The translations under genes and the position numbers were made by a program. Of a DNA stretch of 64,000 nucleotides, positions 1 to 8,116 are shown in pieces. The stretch is from JBBDIX01 sp050486225 (GTDB lineage Bacteria; Actinomycetota; Nitriliruptoria; Nitriliruptorales; Nitriliruptoraceae): contig JBJHCV010000005.1 in the NCBI GenBank assembly GCA_050486225.1, forward strand, positions 120,150 through 184,149. The letters are read 5' to 3'. Numbering within the stretch: position 1 is the stretch's first letter; the number at the start of each line of letters is the position of its first letter. The notes beneath the pieces are model-generated. The model made no database searches, was not told the origin of the DNA, and was given only the letters and a program-made list of their open reading frames with translations.

Positions 1-255
1 AGTCACCCGACCGCCGTCGACGATCAGGCCCTCGTCGAGCAGGCGGGGGACCAGGTGCTCGCGGACCGTGCGTCCGATCTCTCCCTCGTCCTCGTCGACG
101 ACGACAGCGGTGATGCTCAGCGACTCGGCGTCCGGGAACACGCTCGACAGCACGAGCATGAGGCCGAACGGGATCAGGAGCGCGAACAGCAGCACGCTGC
201 GGTCACGCAACCGGAGCCGCAGGTCCTTGCGCAGGATCGTGAGGACGGCGTCCAC
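1..255 (-). CDS. ABC-2 type transporter permease, N-terminal part (cut by window edge)
   Basis: Reading the minus strand from a GTG at 253-255 gives 85 uninterrupted codons that run off the window. The protein starts with a basic stretch (LRKDLRLRLRDRS) and then a hydrophobic segment (LLFALLIPFGLMLVL). It continues with an extracytoplasmic stretch containing VVVDDEGEIGRTV. This is the usual opening of ABC-2 export permeases: an amphipathic helix, TM1, then a large outer domain. The start lies 3 bp after the stop of the ATPase gene, so the two are one operon and presumably one exporter. Substrate unknown. The C-terminal membrane domain lies outside the window. Confidence 0.75.
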   Translation of the reverse strand, partial: MDAVLTILRKDLRLRLRDRSVLLFALLIPFGLMLVLSSVFPDAESLSITAVVVDEDEGEIGRTVREHLVPRLLDEGLIVDGGRVT

Positions 256-258
256 CCG

Positions 259-1218
259 TCAGTCCCTGAGCGCGCGGCCGGTGAGCTGCAGGAACACGTC
301 CTCCAGGTCCGGGCGGCGAACCTCGACCCCGGTGACCGCGACCTGCGCGTCGGCCAGCGCCGCGAGCAGTCCGGGAAGCCGTGCGGGAGCGTCCGGTGTG
401 ACGATGACGATCGTGTCGCCCTCCACGGCGGGCCGGCCGTGGGCGGCCCCGTCGAGCACGTCGGCGGCGCGGTCGACCTGACCGGCGATCTGCAGGCGCA
501 CGACGTCGTCCGCGCCGAGACGTCCGATCAGCTGGGCGGCGGTTCCTCCGGCGACGAGCGTGCCGCGGTCGACGATGCCGATGCGGTCACACAGTCGTTG
601 GGCCTCCTCCATGTAGTGGGTGGTGTAGAGCACCCCCATGCCGTCGGTGGCCAGTGCCTCGACGGCGTCGAGGATCGCGTTGCGTGACTGGGGGTCGACG
701 CCCACGGTCGGTTCGTCGAGGATCAGCAGGGTGGGTCGGTGCAGCAGCCCGACCCCGATGTTGAGCCGTCGCTTCATCCCGCCGGAGAACTCGCTCACGC
801 GGTCGTCGGCCCGGTCGGTCAACCCGATGGTCTCCAGCACCTCGTCGATCCGTGCCGTGCGATCGGAGGGCGCCACGCGCTGGATCCGGGCGAAGAAGCG
901 CAGGTTCTCCCGCGCCGTGAGGTCGGGGTACAGCGCGATGTCCTGCGGGACCAGGCCGATGTGACGCTTGGCGTCCATGGCGGACGGGGTCATCGTGTGG
1001 CCCGCCACCGTGACGGTTCCGGCGTCGGCGCGCAGGATCCCGGCGATCATCGAGATCGTCGTCGTCTTGCCCGCGCCGTTGGGTCCGAGCAGCCCGTAGG
1101 TCTCCCCGGCGACGATGTCGAACGACACGTCGTCGACGGCCCGCAGGGAGCCGAAACTCCGCCGGAGCCCCGTGCACGACAGCACCGCCGGTGTCGACGC
1201 TGCCGCGTTGCCCACCAC
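259..1218 (-). CDS. ABC transporter ATP-binding protein (ABC-2 / drug-export type)
   Basis: About 319 aa. The ATPase subunit of an exporter, expected to act at the inner face of the membrane with the permease encoded just downstream. Visible in order: Walker A GPNGAGKTT near residues 45-53, a Q-loop VPQDIALYPDLTARENL, signature FSGGMKRR, Walker B LLILDEPTVGVDP and H-loop TTHYMEEAQ. The C-terminal ~80 residues after the H-loop resemble the extension of DrrA/CcmA-like ATPases. The open frame extends further upstream, but that part is Arg/Gly/Pro-rich and unlike the family. The GTG at 1216-1218, with GAGGGG five bases before it, is the best start. A -10-like TACGTT (1256-1261) lies upstream. The preceding gene is a TetR regulator on the same strand. 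Confidence 0.88.
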   Translation of the reverse strand: MVGNAAASTPAVLSCTGLRRSFGSLRAVDDVSFDIVAGETYGLLGPNGAGKTTTISMIAGILRADAGTVTVAGHTMTPSAMDAKRHIGLVPQDIALYPDLTARENLRFFARIQRVAPSDRTARIDEVLETIGLTDRADDRVSEFSGGMKRRLNIGVGLLHRPTLLILDEPTVGVDPQSRNAILDAVEALATDGMGVLYTTHYMEEAQRLCDRIGIVDRGTLVAGGTAAQLIGRLGADDVVRLQIAGQVDRAADVLDGAAHGRPAVEGDTIVIVTPDAPARLPGLLAALADAQVAVTGVEVRRPDLEDVFLQLTGRALRD

Positions 1219-1255
1219 CGTCGCCCCTCGTGTGTCCCGTCGGTGACCGGGCCGG

Positions 1256-1283
1256 AACGTAGCCGCGAGCGCGTGTCGCGGCT
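1256..1283 (-). promoter_or_regulatory. Candidate promoter and inverted repeat before the ABC export operon
   Basis: On the minus strand TACGTT (1261 down to 1256) fits a -10 box. Next to it is an inverted repeat, AGCCGCGA at 1261-1268 and TCGCGGCT at 1276-1283, with a 7-base spacer. It could be an operator for the neighbouring TetR protein or a small terminator hairpin for the tetR transcript. The sequence alone does not decide. Confidence 0.35.
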
Positions 1284-1403
1284 CGAGCGAACCTCGCCGA
1301 CCTGGCCCCGGGTGACCCGCCGTGCTGGTCGCGCCCGGCCCGGGTCGCCGCCTCCTCGTGGCCCTGCCGACCCGCCGGGACATCGTGCTCGGGCCGGGCC
1401 TGA

Positions 1404-2090
1404 TCAGGGAGCGCTGCGGGTCGGGACTCGCGGCGGTCGGTGCGCTCGCAGGAACGTGTCGACTCCCGACTGGACACGCTCGGTCAGCAGCAAGTCGTCG
1501 ACGGGTGTGCCGTCGGGGTCGAACAGAGCTCGGTCGAGGGACGGGCCGAGCACGAGGAAGGCGAGCTGCTCGGCTGCCCGCAGCGGCCTCTCGACGACGA
1601 GCAGGCCGCGCTCGTGGTAGCGCTGGAGCGCGGCCGCGAGCCCCTGGACGACACGACCGGGGGCGCGACGGTGGTAGGCGTCTGCGAGATCCGGGAACCG
1701 ACGGACCTCTGCGATCAGCAGCCGACGCAACGAGACGATGCGGCCGGTCAGGACGGTCCGCGCCAGCTGCAGTGCGGCCTCGTGGAGTTCGGTGGTGGGG
1801 TCGCCGCCGCCGAGGCGCGCTGCGACGTCCGTGGAGTAGTCCTCGGCGATCGTGATGGCCTGGTCGAGGACCGCGCGGAAGAGGGCCTCCTTGTCGCCGT
1901 AGACGTTGTAGATCGTGCGCCGGGCCACTCGCGCTCGGTCGGCGACGTCTTCGAGGCTGGTGTCGACGTACCCGTGTTCGAGGAACTGCAGTGTCGCGGC
2001 CTCGAGGATCGCCGCGCGCGACCGCACGACCCGTGGGTCCACGGCATCCCGGGGACGCTCGGGCGGGTGGTCGTGCTCACCGGCGTGCAC
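1404..2090 (-). CDS. TetR/AcrR family transcriptional regulator
   Basis: About 228 aa, close to the usual TetR length. The N-terminal helix-turn-helix is clear: RAAILEAATLQFLEHGY leads into TSLEDVADRARVARRTIYN and VYGDKEALFRAV. The C-terminal helical ligand and dimer domain resembles the AefR-like group. The frame stays open to 2150, but that ATG lies inside a repeat-rich probable operator. The GTG at 2088-2090, preceded by GGAAGG, is a better start. It sits upstream of and co-oriented with an ABC export pair and divergent from a DUF998 membrane protein, so it probably represses one or both. Its ligand is not predictable. Confidence 0.87.
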   Translation of the reverse strand: MHAGEHDHPPERPRDAVDPRVVRSRAAILEAATLQFLEHGYVDTSLEDVADRARVARRTIYNVYGDKEALFRAVLDQAITIAEDYSTDVAARLGGGDPTTELHEAALQLARTVLTGRIVSLRRLLIAEVRRFPDLADAYHRRAPGRVVQGLAAALQRYHERGLLVVERPLRAAEQLAFLVLGPSLDRALFDPDGTPVDDLLLTERVQSGVDTFLRAHRPPRVPTRSAP

Positions 2091-2117
2091 GGATCGGACC
2101 CTTCCGACGCCATCAAC

Positions 2118-2169
2118 GTCGTGCGCACGCGCGAAATGTCGTGCACACACGTGTGCAGGAGACTAGCGT
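2118..2169. promoter_or_regulatory. Divergent operator/promoter region between tetR and the DUF998 gene
   Basis: Two copies of GTCGTGCRCAC begin at 2118 and 2138, 20 bp apart (about two helical turns). Two 10-bp palindromes lie on them: CGTGCGCACG at 2120-2129 and CACACGTGTG at 2146-2155. TAGCGT at 2164-2169 fits a -10 box for the plus-strand gene, which places the repeats over its -35 region. This is a typical setting for TetR control; actual binding is inferred. Confidence 0.55.
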
Positions 2170-2255
2170 TGCCCGTGGCGGGACGACCTGCCGTGGACCG
2201 GGAGCGGGCAGTGGGTGACGGGCGTCGTGCGGAGGGATTCGACGGGGCTGCAGCG

Positions 2256-2903
2256 GTGACACGCTCGCTGCTCGGCTACGGGGTGCTGGCGGGTGCGTTC
2301 TACCTGGTCGTCGGGATCGCCCTGGCGTTGACCCGAGACGGATTCGACCTCTCGCGTCACGCGTTGAGCCTGTTGACCCTCGGTGAACAGGGATGGATGC
2401 AACGGGCCAACCTCGCCGTCAGCGGGGCGATGACGGCGGCGGCGGCGGTCGGCTTCGCTCGGGCCCTGGCCCCGTCGGCGGTTGCTCGTCGAACCGGGAT
2501 CCTGCTCGGTGTGTACGCCGCAGCCCTGGTGGCCAGTGGGATCTTCCTGCCCGACCCGATGGGTGGGTTCCCTCCGGGGGCGGCGACCGAGGCCAGCACT
2601 GCGGGGATCCTGCACCTGGTGGCCGGTGGCGTCGGGTTCGTCGCGCTCACCGCCGCGGCACTGACCGTCGCCACCTGGCTCCTCGGGCGCGGTGCACGCA
2701 GGGCTGCCGTCTGGTCGTACGTCGCGGCAGCGACCGTCGTCGGCGGGTTCGTCGCCGGCGGGGCGCTCGCGACGAGCGGCGTCGGTGTGGCCCTGCTGTG
2801 GTTGGCCGTCGTCGCCGGCTGGGCGTGGCTGGCTGCCGCGTCGATCGTCGTCTACCGGACGGTGCCACATCCCGACGCTGAGCGTCGCCGGGCTCCGGCC
2901 TGA
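2256..2903 (+). CDS. DUF998-like integral membrane protein
   Basis: About 215 aa with six probable membrane helices. After the first helix comes an FDLSRHALSLLTLGEQGWMQRANL stretch (shown here only to residue landmarks: FDLSRHALSLL, then GWMQRANL) followed by a FLPDPMGGFPPG loop. Both are typical of DUF998 proteins, in which S-H-x-L-S-x-L follows the first helix. The GTG at 2256 starts directly before the first helix; the frame is open upstream but without membrane character. It is divergent from tetR and preceded by a TAGCGT -10 box next to a likely TetR operator. The family has no established biochemical function. Confidence 0.75.
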   Translation: MTRSLLGYGVLAGAFYLVVGIALALTRDGFDLSRHALSLLTLGEQGWMQRANLAVSGAMTAAAAVGFARALAPSAVARRTGILLGVYAAALVASGIFLPDPMGGFPPGAATEASTAGILHLVAGGVGFVALTAAALTVATWLLGRGARRAAVWSYVAAATVVGGFVAGGALATSGVGVALLWLAVVAGWAWLAAASIVVYRTVPHPDAERRRAPA

Positions 2904-2917
2904 CCCGTCGAGGACGG

Positions 2918-2946
2918 TTGACGACCGACAGGGGCCTCCCTACGGT
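2918..2946 (+). promoter_or_regulatory. Sigma-70-like promoter of the first NMT1-like lipoprotein gene
   Basis: TTGACG (2918-2923), a 17-bp spacer and TACGGT (2941-2946). The expected transcript has a 5' leader of about 160 bases before the start at 3113. The inverted paralogue has a matching arrangement (TGGACA-17-TAGGGT) and the two share GGTCGTCGTA just after the -10 box. Confidence 0.65.
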
Positions 2947-3112
2947 CGTCGTAGCGGTGAGAGCCGCGGGCGCGGGGGAATGGCGCGCCTTCCCGGGGGA
3001 CGGCGGAGCACGGCAGGACGTGTGGGGTGGGGGAGTTCTCTCGATCGTCTGTGCCTTCGCGCCGTCGCACCCTTCGACGAGTGCAAGGGCCGACATGAGG
3101 CGAGAGGGAGAG

Positions 3113-4246
3113 ATGCAGATGAGAAGAGGGCACCTGACCAGACTGCTCGCGTCCGCCGTGGCGCTGCTGCTCGTGCTCGCGGCGTGTGCGCCGGAGGACG
3201 ACGTCGCGGCCGAGGCGCCACCGGAGCCCGAACCGGCTCCTGAGGTACCCGCCGACGACGACCCCGGCGAACCAGACGGACCGCCGTTCTTCACGGATCC
3301 GAGCCTGTCGACGCTCGACGTGGTCTTCGAGCGCGACCGGATGACGATCCTGATGCACACCCTGCCGGCACAGGACCGGATGTGGAACCACGTGTTCGAC
3401 GAGGTCAACGTCGTGTACACCGAGGACCCGGTGGCGCCGCTGGTCGGTGGCGCCGCCTGGATCGTCCAGGCCGAGCCCGGTGTGATGTGGCCGGCGCTCG
3501 ACCAGGGAGTGCTCGACGGGGTGATCGTGGGCATCACCGACGACTCCGAGTTCTGGTACATGATGTGTCGGGAGGGCGTCGAGGGACCCGAGGACCTGGC
3601 GGGTCTACGCATGAGCGGCGGCACCATCGGGGACACGTGGATCACCGTGGGTGAGATCATCCTGCGCGAGGAGTTCGGGATGGACCCGAACGACATGGAG
3701 TGGGTGACGGTCTCCGGCGGCGGTGACGGCCGCATGGAGGCGATGATCGCCGGCGAGATCGACTGCTTCATGGGTCAGCCGCGCAACCTCGCACCGGTCG
3801 AGGAGGCGGGAGGCAGCGCCCTGTTCGCCGAGCGGGTGGACAACGCCCAGCTGCAGTTCGTGGTCACGCGTGAGACGTGGGAGAACCACTACGACGCGGT
3901 CTGTGCAGCGATGGAGGGCCACCTCGAGACGATGCTGTGGCTGTTCGACTACGAGGAGGAGCTCGGCGTCGACAGGATCCCGGCCGTCGAGGAACTGTTC
4001 ACCGCGTACGGCTACGACGAGTCGATCGTCGAGCCGCAGTGGATCGCGACGTATCCGTTCGTGTCGTCCCGCGACCTCGGCGCGAGCGTCGACGCGCTCG
4101 ACACGCAGCTCTCGGTCCACCTGGGCGTCGACGACCCGGCGATCTCACCGGACTTCGACTGGCGGGACTACGCGGACTTCTCGTGCGTGTGGGAACTGCA
4201 GGAGCTGTACGGCCTGCCGCTGAACCCGGATCCGAACGAGCTGTAG
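3113..4246 (+). CDS. NMT1/SsuA-like substrate-binding lipoprotein (paralogue A)
   Basis: 377 aa, exported and lipid-anchored: basic N-terminus, hydrophobic core and lipobox LAAC with the acylated Cys at residue 25. A Glu/Pro/Asp-rich linker (about residues 27-60) precedes a periplasmic-binding fold. EGPEDLAGLRMSGG in the middle resembles the P-x-DL-x-G-x-x-(V/I) motif of nitrate/taurine/thiamine-precursor binding proteins. It is closely similar along its length to the protein at 8943-10085: PSLSTLD, GGAAWI, EFWYMMC, DCFMGQPRNL and DWRDYADFSC are shared. I chose the start at 3113 because both copies have GAGAGGGAG directly before ATG-CAG. No permease or ATPase gene is adjacent. Ligand unknown; the fold suggests a small polar or aromatic N-containing molecule. 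Confidence 0.8.
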   Translation: MQMRRGHLTRLLASAVALLLVLAACAPEDDVAAEAPPEPEPAPEVPADDDPGEPDGPPFFTDPSLSTLDVVFERDRMTILMHTLPAQDRMWNHVFDEVNVVYTEDPVAPLVGGAAWIVQAEPGVMWPALDQGVLDGVIVGITDDSEFWYMMCREGVEGPEDLAGLRMSGGTIGDTWITVGEIILREEFGMDPNDMEWVTVSGGGDGRMEAMIAGEIDCFMGQPRNLAPVEEAGGSALFAERVDNAQLQFVVTRETWENHYDAVCAAMEGHLETMLWLFDYEEELGVDRIPAVEELFTAYGYDESIVEPQWIATYPFVSSRDLGASVDALDTQLSVHLGVDDPAISPDFDWRDYADFSCVWELQELYGLPLNPDPNEL

Positions 4247-4260
4247 GAGCACGTGTTCGA

Positions 4261-4291
4261 CGGTGGGGCCCGGCTGAGCCGGGCCCCACCG
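4261..4291 (+). terminator. Strong hairpin terminator after the first NMT1-like gene
   Basis: A perfect 14-bp stem (4261-4274 with 4278-4291, left arm CGGTGGGGCCCGGC) closed by a 3-base loop, 15 bases after the stop codon. There is no T-run, as is common in GC-rich actinobacteria. Confidence 0.8.
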
Positions 4292-4361
4292 CGTGTCCGT
4301 CGACGGGCCGCCCCGCTGTTCACAGTGCGAGAAGCGTGAACGCAAAGAAACCCCGCCATTG

Positions 4362-4404
4362 TTGACGATCTGTCAATCATTCCCCGTGCCCCGTTCACTA
4401 GCGT
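4362..4404 (+). promoter_or_regulatory. Promoter region with inverted repeat before the peptide-type binding protein
   Basis: TTGAC-N5-GTCAA (4362-4376) is a symmetric 15-bp inverted repeat in a locally AT-richer stretch. TAGCGT at 4399-4404 fits a -10 box. The repeat lies just upstream of the expected -35 position, so it could bind a regulator; which one is unknown. Confidence 0.5.
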
Positions 4405-4471
4405 TTCCGACCGTCGAGGCCGAGACCTCGACACTGGGAGTGCCCGTGACACCGAGGCAAGGGAGGCGTCG

Positions 4472-6046
4472 ATGACTCGATCAGGATGGATACCAAGGCT
4501 CGCACTGGGGGTGGCCACCGCGCTGATCCTCGCCGCCTGTGGCGGAGGTGACGAGCCCGAGGGCGCTGGTGGGACGAGCCCGGATGCGCCGTCCAACGGC
4601 GAACAGGTCGAGGACGGCGCGGACGAGGCGCGACAGCCGACGGGGACGCTGCGCTACGGCATCAACTTCTCGCCGAACACGTGGAACAACCTCGTGCTGC
4701 AGAACGAGACCTACACGGCACTGGTCTACGAGAAGCTCGTCACCCTCGAGGCCGACGGTGTGACCGTGGTTCCGCAGCTCGCGGAGTCGTGGGAGGAGAG
4801 CGCCGACGCCATCACGTTCCACCTGCGCGAAGGGGTGACGTTCACGGACGGCACACCATTCGACGCCGACGCCGTGGTGGCCAACATCGAACGCGTGAGC
4901 ACCGAACCCGGCACGTGGGACTTCGTGTTCGACGCGGTCGACACTGTCGTGGTCGTCGACCCCCTGACGGTCCGCCTCGAACTGGCGCGCCCGGACCAGG
5001 CGCTGCTGCAGAACATGGCCCGCAGGGCTGGGTTCATGGTGAGTCCCGCAGCGCTCGCCGACGGTTCGTTCACGGAGCCCGTCGGAACGGGACCCTGGCG
5101 CTACGTGCCCGAGGAGTCCCAGGACGAGTCCTTCTACACGTTCGAGTTCTACGAGGACTACTGGGCGCCCGAGACCGTCGGCGTGGAGCGCGTCGAGGTG
5201 CTCGTGATCCTCGAGAACGAGACCCGTGTCAACGCGGTGCTCAGCGGTGACGTGGACGTGGCCGGCGTCGCGGTTCCCGACCTGCCGACCCTCGAGGCTG
5301 CCGGCATGGAGACGACCACCTGGCCGTCCCTGCGCCACGGGTTGAACTTCGTCGACACGGACGGCCTGCTCGCCGACCCGAACGTCCGTCGGGCCATCTG
5401 TCACGCGCTGGACTTCGAGCCCATGAGGATCGCCCAGTACGACGGCCAGGCCGAGCGGCATCCACAGCGACACAACCCCGGCCAGATCGGGTACGTGGAG
5501 GGTCTCGACGACTACCAGCACGATCTCGATGCTGCTCGTGACTACCTGGAGGCCGCTGGCAACCCGTCGCTGAGCTTCTCCATCCCGTCGTTCCCGCCGC
5601 AGGAGACGGCCATGCTCATCGTGGCCCAGCAACTGCGGGAGATCGGCATCGACGTGTCGGTCGACGCGTTGACCACACCGCAGTACTTCTCGAACTATCA
5701 GAGCGGTGACTATCCGATGTACTTCAACACCAGTTCGTCGGAGGACGCCGGGATTCCGGGTTACTACAACCACCGCTGGTCGCCTACCGGAACGGCGAAC
5801 CCCTTCGGTGTGACCCACCCCGCGCTCGACGAGATCCTCGAGCGTGGCGCGTCGGCCCAGACCCTCGAGGAGCAGCGCGAGATCTGGGAGGAGTTCACCC
5901 GCACGGTCCACGAGGAGGCGCTCGCGTGCTTCTTCTACGACACCCCACAGGCGGCAGCGTGGGACCCGTCGCGGATCGAGGGAGTCTCCGGCCAGGTGTG
6001 GTTCCCGTCGCACCTGAGGTACCGCGAGATCAGGTTGGTCGAGTGA
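4472..6046 (+). CDS. ABC transporter substrate-binding lipoprotein, family 5 (peptide/nickel type)
   Basis: 524 aa, the usual length for DppA/OppA-like proteins. Signal sequence with lipobox LAAC (Cys23), then a Gly/Asp-rich linker to about residue 55. Family landmarks follow: TLRYGINFSPNTWNN, PQLAESWEESADAITFHLREGVTFTDG (landmarks LAESWE and FHLREGV), PFDADAVV, GTGPWRY, and a HGLNFVDTDGLLADPNVRRAI segment (LNF...DPNVRRAI). The ATG at 4472 has AAGGGAGG five bases upstream. It stands alone, without the permease and ATPase genes that usually follow, and is flanked by strong hairpins. The next gene on the strand is an amidohydrolase, suggesting capture and then hydrolysis of an amide or cyclic amidine; that link is inference. 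Confidence 0.88.
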   Translation: MTRSGWIPRLALGVATALILAACGGGDEPEGAGGTSPDAPSNGEQVEDGADEARQPTGTLRYGINFSPNTWNNLVLQNETYTALVYEKLVTLEADGVTVVPQLAESWEESADAITFHLREGVTFTDGTPFDADAVVANIERVSTEPGTWDFVFDAVDTVVVVDPLTVRLELARPDQALLQNMARRAGFMVSPAALADGSFTEPVGTGPWRYVPEESQDESFYTFEFYEDYWAPETVGVERVEVLVILENETRVNAVLSGDVDVAGVAVPDLPTLEAAGMETTTWPSLRHGLNFVDTDGLLADPNVRRAICHALDFEPMRIAQYDGQAERHPQRHNPGQIGYVEGLDDYQHDLDAARDYLEAAGNPSLSFSIPSFPPQETAMLIVAQQLREIGIDVSVDALTTPQYFSNYQSGDYPMYFNTSSSEDAGIPGYYNHRWSPTGTANPFGVTHPALDEILERGASAQTLEEQREIWEEFTRTVHEEALACFFYDTPQAAAWDPSRIEGVSGQVWFPSHLRYREIRLVE

Positions 6047-6065
6047 TCCGCTGATCGAGCACCCG

Positions 6066-6099
6066 GGCCCCCACCCGTTCGCCGGGACGGGTGGGGGCC
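6066..6099 (+). terminator. Hairpin terminator between the binding protein and the amidohydrolase
   Basis: A 12-bp perfect stem, GGCCCCCACCCG at 6066-6077 and its complement at 6088-6099, with a 10-base loop, 19 bases after the stop codon at 6046. No T-run. Confidence 0.75.
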
Positions 6100-6137
6100 G
6101 CGCCCGGGGCCGAGTTCACGAGCAGACGGGAGAAGTC

Positions 6138-7619
6138 ATGGCTGATCGTCGCATTCTCATCAGGGGTGGAACCGTCCTGTCGATGGACGAGCGGATCGGA
6201 GAACTCGACCGGGGCGACGTGCTCGTCGAGGGTCGCACGATCCGCGACGTCGCGCCGCGGATCGACGAGGAGGTCGACGAGGTCATCGACGCGACCCGGA
6301 TGTTCGTCACGCCTGGCTTCGTCGACGCGCATGCACACCTCTGGCAGACGCCGATCCGGGGCGCCGCCGCGCACTACATCGGGCCCGAGTACCAGGCGAA
6401 CGTGAAGCGACTTCGCCAGAACTACACCGCTGCCGACAAGTACGCCGCCAACTACGTCGGGGCCCTCGAACTGATCGGCAACGGGACCACCACCTCCATC
6501 GACCACGTGCACGACATCCCCAGTGTCGAGGAGGGTGAGGCGTCGTTGCGGGGAACGCGCGACGCCGGTCTGCGTTCCCTGTTCTGCCCGTCGATGAATC
6601 CTCGACGTGCAGGGTTCCGGTCGACGCACGAGGAGCGGCTCGAACTCGCCCGTGAGTTCGCCCGGCAGATCGAGGAGGACGACGGAGACGGCCTGCTCAC
6701 CGCCGGGATGGCGCTCACCGACATGCACTTCGTCCATGCTGCCGGCGACCGCTGGGACTGGAACCGACGCGAGTCGGAGTTCGCCCGGGAGCACGGCCTG
6801 CACATGACCGTCCACTCGACGACCTTCGACCACTTCTGGAGATTCGCGGAGAACGTCGACCTGGGGCCCGACATCCTCCCGTCGCACTGCCGCTCGTACA
6901 ACGACCACGAGTACCGGCTCATCAGCGAACACGGGATGTCGGTGGCGATCACCCCCGTCATCGACTTCAGGAACGGACTCAACTGGCACGTGAACGAGGC
7001 GGTGCGCCGGGGGATCAACGTGTCCTACGGCATCGACTCGGTCATCTTCGCCAACGGTGACCTGTTCCACGCCATGCGTCTGGTCGCGGAGGCGCAGCAC
7101 CACGACGACTCCCGGCGAGAGAGGGCGCAGGGACGCGCGTTGATCCGCCGTCCGGGCCTTCCCACCCAGACGCCCGCCGACGTGCTGCGTCAGGGGACAC
7201 TGGGTGGCGCCATCGCCCTCGGACTCGACGACACCGTGGGCAGCCTGACACCGGGCAAGGAGGCCGACATCCTGCTGATCCACGAGGGGGAGTTCGGTCG
7301 GTCACGTGCGGACGCGTCCGCCCACCTGCTGTACCAGTCCGACAGCCGTCAGATCGACACGGTGATCATCGCGGGAACGGTCCGCAAGCGCGGTGGTCGC
7401 CTGGTCGACGTCGACATGGAGCACGTTCGCGCGTTGCTCGAGGAGTCGACGGCACGGATCTTCGCGCGTCCCGTCGAGGGTGTGCGGCGCGTGTGGTGGG
7501 CACCTCCCAACGAGGCGGCCATGTGGGATGCGGTCGCTCCTGCGAAGGACCTTCCGGCCGACGTGGGCGAGGCCCTCGCCGAGCGAGCCGGGTCAGACTC
7601 CGACCTCCCGGAGCACTGA
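6138..7619 (+). CDS. Amidohydrolase / deaminase of the ATZ-TRZ (cytosine deaminase-like) family
   Basis: 493 aa. Expected to be a cytosolic metal-dependent hydrolase or deaminase acting on cyclic C-N compounds. Metal-site residues are all visible: H65 and H67 in FVDAHAHLW, H226 in MTVHSTT, H250 in LPSHC and D300 in YGIDSV. GTLGGAIALGLDDTVGSLTPGKEADI (landmarks GGAIALGLDD and GSLTPGKEAD) is the C-terminal beta-sandwich signature of the family. The canonical GTD before the last strand is GID here. Start ATG with GGGAGAAG upstream. The gene lies between orphan binding proteins, so the substrate may be what those proteins capture. Substrate specificity cannot be read from sequence. Confidence 0.85.
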   Translation: MADRRILIRGGTVLSMDERIGELDRGDVLVEGRTIRDVAPRIDEEVDEVIDATRMFVTPGFVDAHAHLWQTPIRGAAAHYIGPEYQANVKRLRQNYTAADKYAANYVGALELIGNGTTTSIDHVHDIPSVEEGEASLRGTRDAGLRSLFCPSMNPRRAGFRSTHEERLELAREFARQIEEDDGDGLLTAGMALTDMHFVHAAGDRWDWNRRESEFAREHGLHMTVHSTTFDHFWRFAENVDLGPDILPSHCRSYNDHEYRLISEHGMSVAITPVIDFRNGLNWHVNEAVRRGINVSYGIDSVIFANGDLFHAMRLVAEAQHHDDSRRERAQGRALIRRPGLPTQTPADVLRQGTLGGAIALGLDDTVGSLTPGKEADILLIHEGEFGRSRADASAHLLYQSDSRQIDTVIIAGTVRKRGGRLVDVDMEHVRALLEESTARIFARPVEGVRRVWWAPPNEAAMWDAVAPAKDLPADVGEALAERAGSDSDLPEH

Positions 7620-7758
7620 CACGCCGCTGCGCTCGATCAGGGCGTTGCCTCCTCGGGCACGGGTGCGACGATGCTGCGGGTGCATCGCGCTCCTGGCACA
7701 CTGCCCGTCTGCGGACCGCGACCGCGGCTCCGCAACGTGCATGCAGAGGAGTCGGTTC

Positions 7759-8100
7759 ATGGCCAGGGTGACCCAGATCGTCGGTGTCGTGCTCGTCGTG
7801 GTGGGGGTGGGGGCGTACATCGCCACCGACTTCGCCAGCATGACGGCGCTGCTGCCGGCGGTGCTCGGTGTCGTCATCGGCGTGCTCGGGCTCGTCGCGT
7901 CGAGCACCGGGGCGGGGCACCATGCGCTGCACGCCGCGCTGGCCGTCGCCCTGCTGGGCCTCCTCGGTTCGCTCCCGAGGATCGCGGGGCTCGGGGACGC
8001 CGAGCCTGCGGCCGTGACGTCGCTGGTGACCGTGCTGGTGCTGGCCGTGTACGTGGGCCTTGGGGTCCGGTCCTTCGTGCGCGCGAGACGAGCGCGGTGA
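7759..8100 (+). CDS. Small four-helix membrane protein
   Basis: 113 aa, unrecognised. Four hydrophobic segments can be seen (about residues 6-24, 29-47, 54-72 and 88-106), followed by a short basic tail RSFVRARRAR, so the C-terminus is probably cytoplasmic. The ATG at 7759 has GAGGAG seven bases upstream. It is convergent with the DHFR-like gene; only 16 bp separate the stop codons. No conserved motif suggests a function. Confidence 0.7.
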   Translation: MARVTQIVGVVLVVVGVGAYIATDFASMTALLPAVLGVVIGVLGLVASSTGAGHHALHAALAVALLGLLGSLPRIAGLGDAEPAAVTSLVTVLVLAVYVGLGVRSFVRARRAR

Positions 8101-8116
8101 CGCGCCGACCGCCCGG

